Source: Centipeda infelix ATCC 43532
Lineage (GTDB): Bacteria > Bacillota > Negativicutes > Selenomonadales > Selenomonadaceae
Direction: 5' to 3'
Assembly (NCBI RefSeq): GCF_000234095.1
Contig: NZ_JH376797.1
Span: forward strand, 412,595-476,594
DNA: 64,000 nucleotides
A program made the position numbers and the translations under genes. The notes under the pieces are model-generated. The model made no database searches. It saw only the letters and a program-made list of their open reading frames with translations, and had not been told where the DNA came from. Below, one piece after another: positions 33,228 to 41,440 of this stretch (positions within the stretch are counted from its first letter, which is position 1; each line of letters opens with the position of its first letter).

Positions 33228-34145
33228 ATGGAAAAACGGCAGGTATCTCCAGACGAGGTGCGCCAGATTCTAAGCGATCATGATCTGTGGGTGAAAACGA
33301 ATCACGAATCCGGCCAACAAGCAGATTTTACAAATTGCGATTTGCGTGGATTTGATTTTTGCTCCCCCAATGAAATTCATCCGTTTCACTCCATAATTTT
33401 TCGTGGAGCCGACCTATCGGGCGTTTCCATGGAACGGCTGCATTTTAAGGATTGTGATTTTACAGGTGCGAAGATGAATCAAGCTGCAATTCTCAAAGTA
33501 TGCTTTGAGAATTGTGATCTGTCTAAGGCAAACCTGTCTCTTGCACGCATATCCACTACTTTAATGCTTGATAATCAATTTTATGAAACGCGCTTTAGTA
33601 AATCCAAATTTATAGCCTGTGAATTCGAGGGAAACGCATTTCATAAAGCAAGCCTTGATAATATCGACACTGTAAAACAATGTAAAATGTCGGGGAATCG
33701 TTTTTTCGATATGAATCCCGTGTATGCAAATCTTTCTGATACCGAGTTTTTTGATAACAAGTTTTCGCATGTAGCCTTTATGCAATGTGTTTTTGATCAT
33801 TCGCGTTTTAAGAGATGTCAATTCATACAAAGCGGCTTTCTTGATAGTTATGTTGAAAAATGTCGATTTGAACAAACAGAGATGCAAAATCGGTTTATGC
33901 AGGTTCAGATCATGCCTCCCCAAAGAGATACCGTTCATATTACTTGTGATTTGGGGTTGCGCACAATTATGAGTCGGGATCTATTTAAGGACGAAAAGGT
34001 TTCTATGCGACTGGATGATTTTATCAAAGGTATTTCGGCAGAACGTGATATGGATCGAGCAGTCAAAGAGTTCCTGATTACATTGGGAAAAACATTTCAA
34101 GAAGCATGTAACAATTACAAAAAGAACAATGATCATATAAGGTGA
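33228..34145 (+). CDS. Pentapeptide-repeat-like protein
   Basis: The 305-residue product contains about 20 consecutive imperfect A(D/N)LXX-type pentads from residue 35 to about 220, for example CDLRGFDF, GADLSGVSM, CDFTGAKM, CDLSKANL, CEFEGNAF and CRFEQTEM. Such repeats fold as a right-handed beta-helix. A helical C-terminal segment of about 70 residues follows. Pentapeptide-repeat proteins of the Qnr/MfpA group mimic DNA and protect gyrase, but many others have no known role; the many Cys and Phe here are typical of the wider family. Codons are AT-rich compared with topB. A TTGACA-18-TAATAT promoter-like pair overlaps its start region. Confidence 0.8.
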   Translation: MEKRQVSPDEVRQILSDHDLWVKTNHESGQQADFTNCDLRGFDFCSPNEIHPFHSIIFRGADLSGVSMERLHFKDCDFTGAKMNQAAILKVCFENCDLSKANLSLARISTTLMLDNQFYETRFSKSKFIACEFEGNAFHKASLDNIDTVKQCKMSGNRFFDMNPVYANLSDTEFFDNKFSHVAFMQCVFDHSRFKRCQFIQSGFLDSYVEKCRFEQTEMQNRFMQVQIMPPQRDTVHITCDLGLRTIMSRDLFKDEKVSMRLDDFIKGISAERDMDRAVKEFLITLGKTFQEACNNYKKNNDHIR

Positions 34146-34159
34146 TAGGAGGCGTTGAT

Positions 34160-34510
34160 ATGCAGTACTGGGTGAATGCAAAAAAGCTAAATGATTTTAT
34201 CAAAATGCGCGGGCTTACCATTGAGCAGGTAGAAGCCGAATGCTATGTGAAAAAAGGACACGAACATTTTACGAAACTTGTGACCGAGGGCGGACCGACA
34301 CGTGAATTTTTTTTGCTGGGATATATCGAACGAGCTATTGATGTACCAATGACAGAATTTGTTAAATCTCATATAGGTGAAGAGGGCGACGATTCCAATG
34401 ACGTTCATGTCTTTGAAGCGCAAAAATCATGGCCACTTGACTATGACGAGAGTCATTACATCGACCAAAGCATGGGGTTGGAGAAGTTGAAGGAATATAA
34501 CTTGATCTGA
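34160..34510 (+). CDS. Unknown small element protein, possibly HTH-like
   Basis: The ATG at 34160 is 7 bases from AGGAGG; the upstream GTG at 34142 overlaps the previous stop and is less likely. The 116-residue product begins MQYWVNAKKLNDFIKMRGL, followed by TIEQVEAECYVKKGHEHFTKLV and a helix. This is the size and helical rhythm of a helix-turn-helix of the Cro/XRE kind, but without a clear recognition-helix signature. The C-terminal half is acidic. No family is recognised with confidence. Confidence 0.58.
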   Translation: MQYWVNAKKLNDFIKMRGLTIEQVEAECYVKKGHEHFTKLVTEGGPTREFFLLGYIERAIDVPMTEFVKSHIGEEGDDSNDVHVFEAQKSWPLDYDESHYIDQSMGLEKLKEYNLI

Positions 34511-34522
34511 CTTTGAAAAATG

Positions 34523-34555
34523 ATAGGATTTTCAAGCCCCTTTTTGGGATATACT
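34523..34555 (+). promoter_or_regulatory. Element-type promoter before topB
   Basis: ATAGGATTTTCAAG begins at 34523 and TATACT lies at 34550-34555. The AAGCCCC (34534-34540) downstream of the box can pair with GGGGCTT (34566-34572) before the start codon, giving a hairpin in the leader. Confidence 0.58.
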
Positions 34556-34577
34556 TATCCTGAAAGGGGCTTTGTAT

Positions 34578-36860
34578 ATGCGACTGTTTATTGCCGAAAA
34601 GCCAAGTCTAGGCCGAGCGATTGCAGAAAATCTTGGAAAGGGAGTTTTCAAAGACGGCTGCATCGAGATAAACAACGGTCAAGACATTGTTACCTGGTGT
34701 TTTGGTCATATTTTGGAGCAATACGATCCAGGCGAATATGACGAACGCTATAAAAAATGGGTGATGGATGATCTTCCCATCGTTCCCGAGAAATGGAAGC
34801 TGAAAGTCAAAAAAGAGGCTGCAAAGCAATTTAAGATTATCAAGGAGCTTACAAAAAAAGCGGACTACATCATCAATGCCGGGGATCCTGATCGTGAGGG
34901 GCAGCTGCTGATTGATGAGGTTTTGCTCCATATCGGAAACAAGAAGCCAGTGAAACGAATTCTTCTGAACGCACTGGATCAGAAAAGCGTGGTACAGGCG
35001 CTTGGAGACTTGCGCGACAACAAGGATTATATCGGTCTCCGCGACAGTGCCCTCGCTCGCAGCCAGGCAGATTGGCTCGTCGGCATGAATCTTTCACGCG
35101 CCTATACGATCAAGAGCCGAGATGCTGGGTATGATTCCGTTGTTCATGTTGGTCGCGTCCAAACGCCGACGCTTGCTCTCGTTGTACGCAGGGAAGAAGA
35201 AATACAACATTTTAAGCCGACAACACACTATGCGCTGCAGGTGATCTGGCAGCATGAAAACGGTCAGATTCCAACCATGTGGAAGTTCAAGCCGGATATG
35301 GAAGGGCTTGATTCGGAGAATCGGCTGCTTTCAAAAGATATTGCGGATGGTCTTCTTTCAAAAATCCAGTCAGCGGCGAACCATGGAGATGGTGCGCAGA
35401 TTGTTGTTGTCGAGCAAAAGAAAAAGCAGGAGGGACAGCGCCTTCCATACAGTTTGTCCACGCTGCAGGTGGAAGCAGGTCGGAAATACGGTCTGACACC
35501 GCAGCAGGTACTTGACACAATGCAGTCACTCTATGAGATGAAGCTGACAACATATCCGCGATCAGATTGCGAATATCTTCCGACCAATCAGATGGGCGAT
35601 GCATCCGTTATTCTAAAAAACATGGGGAACATCGAAGAAGATCATCTGGCCGAGTTTTCTCAGCGTGCTGATCCACAGATTGTATCTCGTGCATGGAATG
35701 ATGCGAAGATCTCTGCGCATCACGCTTTAATCCCCACTACTGTTCCTGTGGACATGGCAAAACTGTCCGATGAGCAAAAGAAACTCTACCTTCTTGTGGC
35801 CAGAGCTTACCTTGCACAGTTCTATCCAATCCATATCTACCAAGCAACAAAAGTTGTGATCTCTTGTGCGGACGAGGAATTTGCAGGAAACGGAAAAACA
35901 ATCCTGGCAATGGGCTGGAAGGAAATCTACCAGAAGGAAAAAAAAGATTCGGATGACAATGATGAGGAGGCTCCTGTCCTTCCAGCCGTTGCAGAAGGTG
36001 ATGTTGTACGTTATGAACAGGGGACAGTCAAGGAGAAAATTACAACACCGCCGAAGCGTTTCACAGATGCTACGCTACTTCAGGCAATGAAGGAGATCCA
36101 TAAATACGTCAAGGATAAGGAGTTGGCAGCAAGCCTAAAGGAGTGTAAAGGGATCGGCACAGAGGCAACGCGTGCTGGAATTATTGAGGGACTGAAGAAA
36201 GCCCGTTTTGTCACAACAGAGAAAAAATTTCTCGTCCCTACTGACATGGGGCGCATGGTCATATCCATATTGCCGGACAAAATTACATATCCAGATACAA
36301 CGGCATTATGGGAGGCCGATCTGGATCGCATCGCAGATGGATCTATTCCTCTGAATTCTTTTTTGACGAAGCAAGTCGATATTCTCAATTCATTGCTTAC
36401 TGATGCGAAGAATGTGCAGATGCAGACCAACAAGGATCTTCCAATATGTCCAAACTGTGGAAAGACAATGCGTCTTCGTAAAGGAAAGTTGGGTAATTTT
36501 TGGGGGTGCTCTGGCTACCCGGACTGTAAAACGACGGCACCAGATAAAAAAGGAAAGCCTGATTTCACCGTCAAGAAAGAAGAACGGCATACAGATAAAT
36601 GCCCATCCTGTGGAAAGAAATTACGTCAAATCAAAGGAAAATTCGGGACGTTCTGGTCATGTGAGGATCGGGAGGGCTGCAATGCTACATTTGCAGACCA
36701 TAAGGATAAGCCTGTGATTGTGAAGTGTCCTGGATGTGGAAAGGGGTATTTAAGAAGAGCTGAGAGTAAGAAGAAAAAAGGTGCGTATTTCTGGTATTGC
36801 TCTGATCGCTGCGGAGCAGCCCCAATCTGGGATAAAAGTGGTCTTCCGGATCTTCCATGA
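34578..36860 (+). CDS. topB: DNA topoisomerase III
   Basis: The ATG at 34578 (MRLFIAEKPSLGRAI) is the family start. The 760-residue type IA topoisomerase has the TOPRIM acidic motif AGDPDREGQLL near residue 100 and the active-site tyrosine in TTYPRSDCEYLP near residue 323. Three C-terminal zinc ribbons follow, each with CPxCG or CPGCG (encoded about 36445-36830) and GxFWxC between the Cys pairs. TopB of mobile elements relaxes or decatenates transfer and replication intermediates. It lies in one transcription unit with a tiny zinc-ribbon gene. Confidence 0.95.
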   Translation: MRLFIAEKPSLGRAIAENLGKGVFKDGCIEINNGQDIVTWCFGHILEQYDPGEYDERYKKWVMDDLPIVPEKWKLKVKKEAAKQFKIIKELTKKADYIINAGDPDREGQLLIDEVLLHIGNKKPVKRILLNALDQKSVVQALGDLRDNKDYIGLRDSALARSQADWLVGMNLSRAYTIKSRDAGYDSVVHVGRVQTPTLALVVRREEEIQHFKPTTHYALQVIWQHENGQIPTMWKFKPDMEGLDSENRLLSKDIADGLLSKIQSAANHGDGAQIVVVEQKKKQEGQRLPYSLSTLQVEAGRKYGLTPQQVLDTMQSLYEMKLTTYPRSDCEYLPTNQMGDASVILKNMGNIEEDHLAEFSQRADPQIVSRAWNDAKISAHHALIPTTVPVDMAKLSDEQKKLYLLVARAYLAQFYPIHIYQATKVVISCADEEFAGNGKTILAMGWKEIYQKEKKDSDDNDEEAPVLPAVAEGDVVRYEQGTVKEKITTPPKRFTDATLLQAMKEIHKYVKDKELAASLKECKGIGTEATRAGIIEGLKKARFVTTEKKFLVPTDMGRMVISILPDKITYPDTTALWEADLDRIADGSIPLNSFLTKQVDILNSLLTDAKNVQMQTNKDLPICPNCGKTMRLRKGKLGNFWGCSGYPDCKTTAPDKKGKPDFTVKKEERHTDKCPSCGKKLRQIKGKFGTFWSCEDREGCNATFADHKDKPVIVKCPGCGKGYLRRAESKKKKGAYFWYCSDRCGAAPIWDKSGLPDLP

Positions 36861-36896
36861 CGGAGACATGGAACAGAAGGGAGGAGGTGAGATATA

Positions 36897-36989
36897 ATGG
36901 TGCATATGGCTATATATGAATGCCCAAACTGCGGGCATCGTCAGGATCATTCCGGCGCGTGCGACAAATGTGGCGCACAGACGAAATGA
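36897..36989 (+). CDS. 30-residue zinc-ribbon peptide
   Basis: The ATG at 36897 has a GGGAGGAGGTGA ribosome site, one of the strongest in the window. The peptide contains CPNCGHRQDHSGACDKCG, two CxxC knuckles 10 residues apart, so it should bind one zinc. It directly follows topB, whose own tail has three zinc ribbons of related style. It could be a detached ribbon acting with TopB or SSB; that is inference. Confidence 0.6.
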   Translation: MVHMAIYECPNCGHRQDHSGACDKCGAQTK

Positions 36990-37001
36990 GGAAGCTGTTC
37001 T

Positions 37002-37057
37002 CATAACCTGTTAGGAGAAAATCTGAAAACCATCAGACGGTTTCCTAATAGGTTATG
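37002..37057. repeat. Long imperfect inverted repeat between topB and ssb
   Basis: CATAACCTGTTAGGA (37002-37016) pairs with TCCTAATAGGTTATG (37043-37057) with one mismatch, and inside it TCTGA/TCAGA and AAACC/GGTTT form alternative smaller hairpins. There is no T run, so it is not a clear terminator. It may be an attenuator, a protein site or a processing hairpin for ssb. Confidence 0.6.
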
Positions 37058-37173
37058 AAAATGTCATAAGCGCATCACAATTCATACTAAAACCTTCATA
37101 TACATACATCAAATCTGTTTTCAGTTCGTAAAAGTATCACAATAATTCTTAAACTATTCATAGGAGGAGCATC

Positions 37174-37629
37174 ATGAATATAGTTGCATTAAGCGGTCGT
37201 CTCGGAGCGGAAATCAGCGAACACATTACGCAGAGTGGCAAATACGTTATTCATTTTCCGCTTGCTGTTCGTAAGAGCTTCAAAAAAGATGAAAAGGGAA
37301 ATTATCCCGTCAACTATTTCCAGATCGAGGTATGGGGAGCGTTGGCAAAAACTTGCAAGGAGCACTTATCCAAGGGACAGCTTGTCAGTGTATCCGGTCG
37401 GTTGGACGCAAAGTCTTATGACGATAAAAATGGACAAAAGAGATACGCAACGATGGTTGTTGCAGCTACAGTGGACTTCCTGACACCGAAACAGGCATCT
37501 ATGGTTGATGCAAATGCACTCAATTCTATGGCAACGGATCCAGATGAGCTGATCCAGGAGGAGGAGCTGGGGGATGAATCTCTCTTCCGGCAAGTCATGT
37601 CTTCCGATGACGACGATATTCCATTTTGA
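37174..37629 (+). CDS. ssb: Single-stranded DNA-binding protein of the element
   Basis: The ATG at 37174 follows AGGAGG. The 151-residue product has the SSB OB-fold (MNIVALSGRLGAEISEHITQ, QIEVWGALAKTCKEHLSKGQ, VSVSGRLDAKSYDD) and the acidic C-terminal tip DDDIPF used to recruit partner proteins. The linker is short. It is the last recognisable element gene before the chromosomal part and probably coats the transferred strand. Confidence 0.92.
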   Translation: MNIVALSGRLGAEISEHITQSGKYVIHFPLAVRKSFKKDEKGNYPVNYFQIEVWGALAKTCKEHLSKGQLVSVSGRLDAKSYDDKNGQKRYATMVVAATVDFLTPKQASMVDANALNSMATDPDELIQEEELGDESLFRQVMSSDDDDIPF

Positions 37630-37844
37630 CAACAGATCCCCTGACCCTCATTTGACCCCGAAAAACTCGAAAAAGATGAAGAATATGGAGAATCCGTAGA
37701 ATAGAAAGAATGAAAAAGGCTGAAATACAGGGGTTACAAAACAATGTTAATATGGTATAGTTGAACTCGAATGAACTGAGGGAATCTCAGATAAATTCAG
37801 ACGCACCATCTTTTGATGCATCTATTGTATGAAATGAGGACATT
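37630..37844. other. Element-chromosome junction region
   Basis: No gene is seen. A purine-rich AT-biased stretch (37650-37730) is followed by TTACAA (about 37734), a 16-base spacer and TATAGT, a plausible promoter for the HAD gene. Codon composition changes from AT-leaning to GC-leaning third positions across this region, so the element end should lie here, most likely before the promoter. No tRNA gene or obvious direct repeat marks the att site within the window. Confidence 0.5.
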
Positions 37845-38558
37845 ATGAACATACGAGGTGTAGTATTTGATGTTGACGACACGCTGTACGATATGGCGCA
37901 GCCTTTCTATGCAGCTATGAGAAGGCTTTATGGGGAGCGCGCCGAGTTCGACCTGCCCGCACTTTTTCTGTCATTTCGTCAATACAGCGATGAGCGGTTT
38001 GAGGAATCGCAGACCGGAAAAATCAGTATGGATGAGTTCTACATCTATCGCATCCGTATGACACTCCAGGAGGCCGATGTTCAGACGACGGATGCGCAGG
38101 CACTTGCATTTCAGCGTGTCTACATGGGGCTTCAGTATCAGATTAAACTGTCGCCGATCATGATGCGGCTGTTGACCGATCTCCGCACACGCGTGAAGCT
38201 CGGTATCATCACCAATGGTGAGTCCGCCCATCAGCGAAAAAAAATCGCCTCCCTCGGCATCTCCAAATGGATGAAGGAGGAGACGATCATCATCTCAGGC
38301 GATCATAAATTCCACAAACCGGATCAGCGCATTTTTCAGCTGATGGCGGAGCGTATGGAGGTGGATGGGGCACAGCTTCTCTATGTCGGCGACGCTTTTG
38401 ATCTGGATGTCGCAGGTGCTGTAGAAGCAGGATGGAATGCGGTCTGGTTCAACCGACGCGGCCGGAGTGTACCACAAACCGCAGCAGGGCTTTCTTTTTC
38501 CGAAGTTCCCTCAGAGGAAAAACTGCTCTCGGTGGTTATGAAGGCGGTACGCGGGTAG
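37845..38558 (+). CDS. HAD-family hydrolase
   Basis: The 237-residue product has the four haloacid-dehalogenase motifs: DVDDTLYDM near residue 8 (nucleophile Asp), ITNGE near 123, KPDQRIF near 160 and VGDAFDLDVAGA near 184. An alpha-helical cap is inserted after motif 1, as in YjjG-type phosphatases. It is likely a phosphatase for small phosphorylated metabolites; the substrate cannot be read. It is the first gene with chromosomal codon composition. Confidence 0.88.
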   Translation: MNIRGVVFDVDDTLYDMAQPFYAAMRRLYGERAEFDLPALFLSFRQYSDERFEESQTGKISMDEFYIYRIRMTLQEADVQTTDAQALAFQRVYMGLQYQIKLSPIMMRLLTDLRTRVKLGIITNGESAHQRKKIASLGISKWMKEETIIISGDHKFHKPDQRIFQLMAERMEVDGAQLLYVGDAFDLDVAGAVEAGWNAVWFNRRGRSVPQTAAGLSFSEVPSEEKLLSVVMKAVRG

Positions 38559-38645
38559 ACAATCAATTCGTCGGAATACATGCAAGGGGCTGCTGCATGA
38601 GTTATGTGCTGTGTCAATTTACATGAAAGCACCGTGGATCAAGGG

Positions 38646-38674
38646 TTGACAGCATTACACGAATATGCTATTAT
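38646..38674 (+). promoter_or_regulatory. Sigma-70 promoter of the rplU operon
   Basis: TTGACA (38646-38651), 17 bases, TATTAT (38669-38674): a near-consensus promoter as expected for a ribosomal protein operon. Confidence 0.88.
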
Positions 38675-38683
38675 CCACTAACG

Positions 38684-38786
38684 TAGGCGTATAGCCTGGT
38701 TGGGCGTGAGCCCATCCCCAACCGCACGACGAGGTCATCGAATCGGTCTTACCGAACCGTAGTCGGCGAGTAACCATATAGGGAGG
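38684..38786 (+). ncRNA. L21 ribosomal protein leader
   Basis: The roughly 110-base leader between promoter and rplU contains GGCGTATAGCCTGGTTGGGCG, split by paired arms GGTTGGG / CCCAACC (about 38697-38722), and a final AACCGTAGTCGGCGAGTAACC-like block (about 38755-38775). This fits the Firmicute L21 leader motif, through which L21 is thought to repress its own operon. The assignment is from location and the conserved leader pattern. Confidence 0.72.
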
Positions 38787-38793
38787 TGTTTTC

Positions 38794-39105
38794 ATGTATG
38801 CAATCGTAAAGACGGGCGGCAAGCAGTACAAGGTCGCTGAGGGTGATACCATTTTTGTGGAGAAGCTTGAGGCGGGCGAGGGCGAGGCTGTCGTTTTCGA
38901 TCAGGTTCTCACTGTTGTGAGCGACGGCAGCGTCAAGGTCGGACGTCCGATGGTGGACGGCGCGAAGGTGACGGCTAAAGTTGTGGCACACGGCAAGGGC
39001 AAGAAGATCCTGGTCTTCAAGTACAAGGCAAAGTCCAATTACCGCAAGCGTCAGGGTCATCGTCAGCCGTTCACGAAGGTCGTTATCGAGAAGATCGAGG
39101 CGTAA
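38794..39105 (+). CDS. rplU: 50S ribosomal protein L21
   Basis: The 103-residue product starts [14 protein letters not shown] and has the [10 protein letters not shown]-terminal signature of bL21, which binds 23S rRNA. GGGAGGTG precedes the ATG. Order rplU-prp-rpmA is standard in Firmicutes. Confidence 0.98.
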   Translation: MYAIVKTGGKQYKVAEGDTIFVEKLEAGEGEAVVFDQVLTVVSDGSVKVGRPMVDGAKVTAKVVAHGKGKKILVFKYKAKSNYRKRQGHRQPFTKVVIEKIEA

Positions 39106-39108
39106 TGC

Positions 39109-39429
39109 GTGATTTCGGTTGAAATCCTCACGAATGAAAATGGATTGATAACGGGGTATCGTGTCACCGGACACAGCGGCACGGCGAAGCACGGACAGGA
39201 TATTGTCTGTGCCGGCGTATCTGCTCTAACCCAATCTGCGCTTCTTGGCATCATGGAGCATCTGCATCGCACCGTCAACTATGACATTGCGAGTGGAAAT
39301 CTCGAAATGCGGCTCGTCGAGTCACCGAATGATTGTACCGAAGCGATTCTGCGGACCATGTATATGGGTCTTGCAGAGATTGAAAAGATCAGTCCAAAGG
39401 GTATTCAAATTCAGGAAGTAAAGGGGTGA
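39109..39429 (+). CDS. prp: Ribosomal-processing cysteine protease Prp
   Basis: The 106-residue product, with GTG start at 39109, carries the Prp catalytic pair: His in [18 protein letters not shown] near residue 22 and Cys near residue 34. Prp removes the N-terminal extension of L27, a step needed because the extension would enter the peptidyl transferase centre. It lies between rplU and rpmA, and the L27 encoded next has the matching cleavage sequence. The 3' end overlaps the rpmA GTG start. Confidence 0.93.
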   Translation: MISVEILTNENGLITGYRVTGHSGTAKHGQDIVCAGVSALTQSALLGIMEHLHRTVNYDIASGNLEMRLVESPNDCTEAILRTMYMGLAEIEKISPKGIQIQEVKG

Positions 39430-39728
39430 ACAGATTGTTCTCGTTTGATTTGCAGCTTTTTGCACATAAAAAAGGGGTCAGCTCGACCCGCAATGGTCGC
39501 GACAGCCACTCCAAGCGTCTTGGCGTGAAGGAGCAGGCAGGCACGCACGTGACAGCAGGCAGCATCATCGTTCGTCAGCGTGGCACGCATTTCCATCCGG
39601 GGCACAATGTCGGCATCGGCAAGGACGATACGATCTTTGCAAAGATCGACGGCAAGGTTGCCTTTGAGCGCAAAGGGCGTCATCAGCGCCAGATCAGTGT
39701 GTATCCGCTTGCGGAGGCCGCTGTATAA
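39426..39728 (+). CDS. rpmA: 50S ribosomal protein L27 with cleavable N-terminal extension
   Basis: The product (100 residues from GTG 39426, or 97 from TTG 39435) reads [21 protein letters not shown]. The [10 protein letters not shown] junction matches the Prp cleavage site known from Staphylococcus aureus L27, so mature L27 should begin AHKKG. The TTG start has an AAGGGG ribosome site 8 bases away and gives the short extension usual for the family, whereas the GTG overlaps the prp stop. Either start leaves the processing site intact. Confidence 0.95.
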   Translation: MNRLFSFDLQLFAHKKGVSSTRNGRDSHSKRLGVKEQAGTHVTAGSIIVRQRGTHFHPGHNVGIGKDDTIFAKIDGKVAFERKGRHQRQISVYPLAEAAV

Positions 39729-39745
39729 CTTTGTCATATGTGGAT

Positions 39746-39776
39746 GCCTGTGCCCGTGATGGGTACAGGCTCTTTT
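39746..39776 (+). terminator. Terminator after rpmA
   Basis: GCCTGTGCCC (39746-39755) / GGGTACAGGC (39761-39770) with one G-T pair and a GTGAT loop, followed by TCTTTT. Confidence 0.85.
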
Positions 39777-39824
39777 AGAAGCTGTTTTCACAAGTGAAAT
39801 GCTGCACTTGCGAAAGCAGCTTCT
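39777..39824. repeat. 20-bp hairpin directly upstream of obgE
   Basis: AGAAGCTGTTTTCACAAGTG (39777-39796) pairs with CACTTGCGAAAGCAGCTTCT (39805-39824) at 18 of 20 positions around an 8-base loop. It abuts the rpmA terminator and ends 15 bases before the obgE start. No T run follows. It may be a small foldback repeat or a leader structure of obgE. Confidence 0.7.
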
Positions 39825-39839
39825 TATGTAGGGGGACGT

Positions 39840-41123
39840 ATGCAGTTCATAGACCGCGCACAGATCACGGTGAAGGCAGGAGACGGCGGACATGGAAAGT
39901 CCGCGTTCCGCCATGAAAAATTTATGCCAAAGGGCGGTCCGTCGGGCGGAGACGGCGGACGCGGTGGGGATGTCATCTTCCGCGCCGACCGCAACCTGAA
40001 TACGCTCCTCTCGTTTCGTTTTCATCGTAAGTTTAACGCGAAGAACGGTGAAAACGGCGAACATAAGAACCAGTTTGGCAGAAACGCCCAGCATCTCTAT
40101 GTCGATGTCCCGCCCGGTACGATTGTGATGGATGATGCGACGGGGGAGGTACTTGCCGATCTCACTGAGGTCGGCATGGAGGCTGTAATTGCACGCGGTG
40201 GACGCGGCGGACGCGGCAATGCGAAGTTTGCAAACTCTGCAAACCGTGCACCGTCGTTTGCCGAGTTCGGCGAGCCGGGCGAAAGCCGCAAGCTGCGGCT
40301 GGAACTAAAACTGCTCGCCGATGTCGGTCTTGTCGGCTATCCGAGCGTCGGCAAGTCGAGCCTCGTTGCATCCTGCTCTGCCGCACGCCCTGAGATTGCG
40401 GACTACCATTTTACGACATTGACGCCCGTGCTCGGCGTTGTGCAGACGGACTATGAAAAGAGCTTCGTCATGGCAGACATCCCGGGGCTCATTGAGGGAG
40501 CCGCAGATGGCGTTGGTCTTGGGCACGATTTCCTGCGTCATGTGGAACGCACGCGCCTGATTCTGCACATTGTCGATGCCTCCGGCATTGAGGGGCGCGA
40601 TCCCGTCGAGGATTATTACAAGATCAACAAGGAACTTGCGCGCTACAGTGAGAAGATCGCAAAACGCACACAGATCCTCGTCGCAAATAAGATTGACCTG
40701 CCTTCTGCCGAGGAGCATTTGCCGCGTCTGAAGGAGCTTGCTGAGCGCAAGGGGATAGAGTTCTTTGCAATTTCTGCCGCAACACGCACAGGAGTACAGG
40801 AGCTCATCGATCACGTTGGTACATGGCTGGATGCCTATGTGCCCGAACCCGAAGCAGAGGAAGATGATGTTGCCGTATTCGATCAAAATGCCGAAGATGA
40901 CGAGAAGGTAACGATCTCACGCAATGATGCGGGAGACTTCATCGTGTCCGGCAAGGCACTTGAAAAGCTCGTTGCTATGACAAACTTCAACAACGATGAA
41001 GCCGTTCGTCGCTTTCAGTATATCTGGCGTCTCAAAGGCTTGGACGAAAAGCTGCGTGCACGCGGTATCAAAGAGGGCATGACGGTTCGTATCGGGGATA
41101 TGGAATTCGACTATCAAGACTGA
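39840..41123 (+). CDS. obgE: Obg-family GTPase
   Basis: The 427-residue product has the Gly-rich Obg domain (residues 1-158, runs such as GGDGGRGGDV), then a GTPase domain with G1 GYPSVGKSS near 166, G3 DIPGLIEGAADGVGLG near 212 and G4 NKID near 283, and a C-terminal OCT domain (residues about 345-427). Obg binds the 50S subunit and links ribosome assembly to (p)ppGpp. It is followed 17 bases later by yhbY, another ribosome assembly gene. Confidence 0.97.
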   Translation: MQFIDRAQITVKAGDGGHGKSAFRHEKFMPKGGPSGGDGGRGGDVIFRADRNLNTLLSFRFHRKFNAKNGENGEHKNQFGRNAQHLYVDVPPGTIVMDDATGEVLADLTEVGMEAVIARGGRGGRGNAKFANSANRAPSFAEFGEPGESRKLRLELKLLADVGLVGYPSVGKSSLVASCSAARPEIADYHFTTLTPVLGVVQTDYEKSFVMADIPGLIEGAADGVGLGHDFLRHVERTRLILHIVDASGIEGRDPVEDYYKINKELARYSEKIAKRTQILVANKIDLPSAEEHLPRLKELAERKGIEFFAISAATRTGVQELIDHVGTWLDAYVPEPEAEEDDVAVFDQNAEDDEKVTISRNDAGDFIVSGKALEKLVAMTNFNNDEAVRRFQYIWRLKGLDEKLRARGIKEGMTVRIGDMEFDYQD

Positions 41124-41140
41124 GAAATGGAGGAAAGGAT

Positions 41141-41440
41141 TTGCTGCGAAACACGCTGACCAGTAAGCAGATTCGAAAACTGCGCTCACTCGGCATGACG
41201 GAGGAAGCCATCGTCATGATCGGCAAGGAAGGTGTGACACCGACGGTCGTCGCCTCGGCGCGTGAGGCCATCAAAAAACGCGAGCTCATCAAGGTTCGTG
41301 TCCTGCAAAATGCACCGGACGAACCGGAGGATGCGATCACCATGCTTGCAGAGCGGGCAGACGCGAACCTCGTGCAGGTCATCGGCAGAAACGGTCTTCT
41401 CTTCCGACGCAACTTTGATAAGCCAAGGATCGAACTATGA
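41141..41440 (+). CDS. yhbY: CRM-domain RNA-binding protein YhbY
   Basis: A TTG start at 41141 follows GGAGGAAAGGAT. The 99-residue product is a single CRM domain: LTSKQIRKLRSLGM, then VTPTVVASAREAIKKRELIKV and the C-terminal VIGRNGLLFRRN. It associates with pre-50S particles. The last codons overlap proB in ATGA. Confidence 0.93.
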   Translation: MLRNTLTSKQIRKLRSLGMTEEAIVMIGKEGVTPTVVASAREAIKKRELIKVRVLQNAPDEPEDAITMLAERADANLVQVIGRNGLLFRRNFDKPRIEL

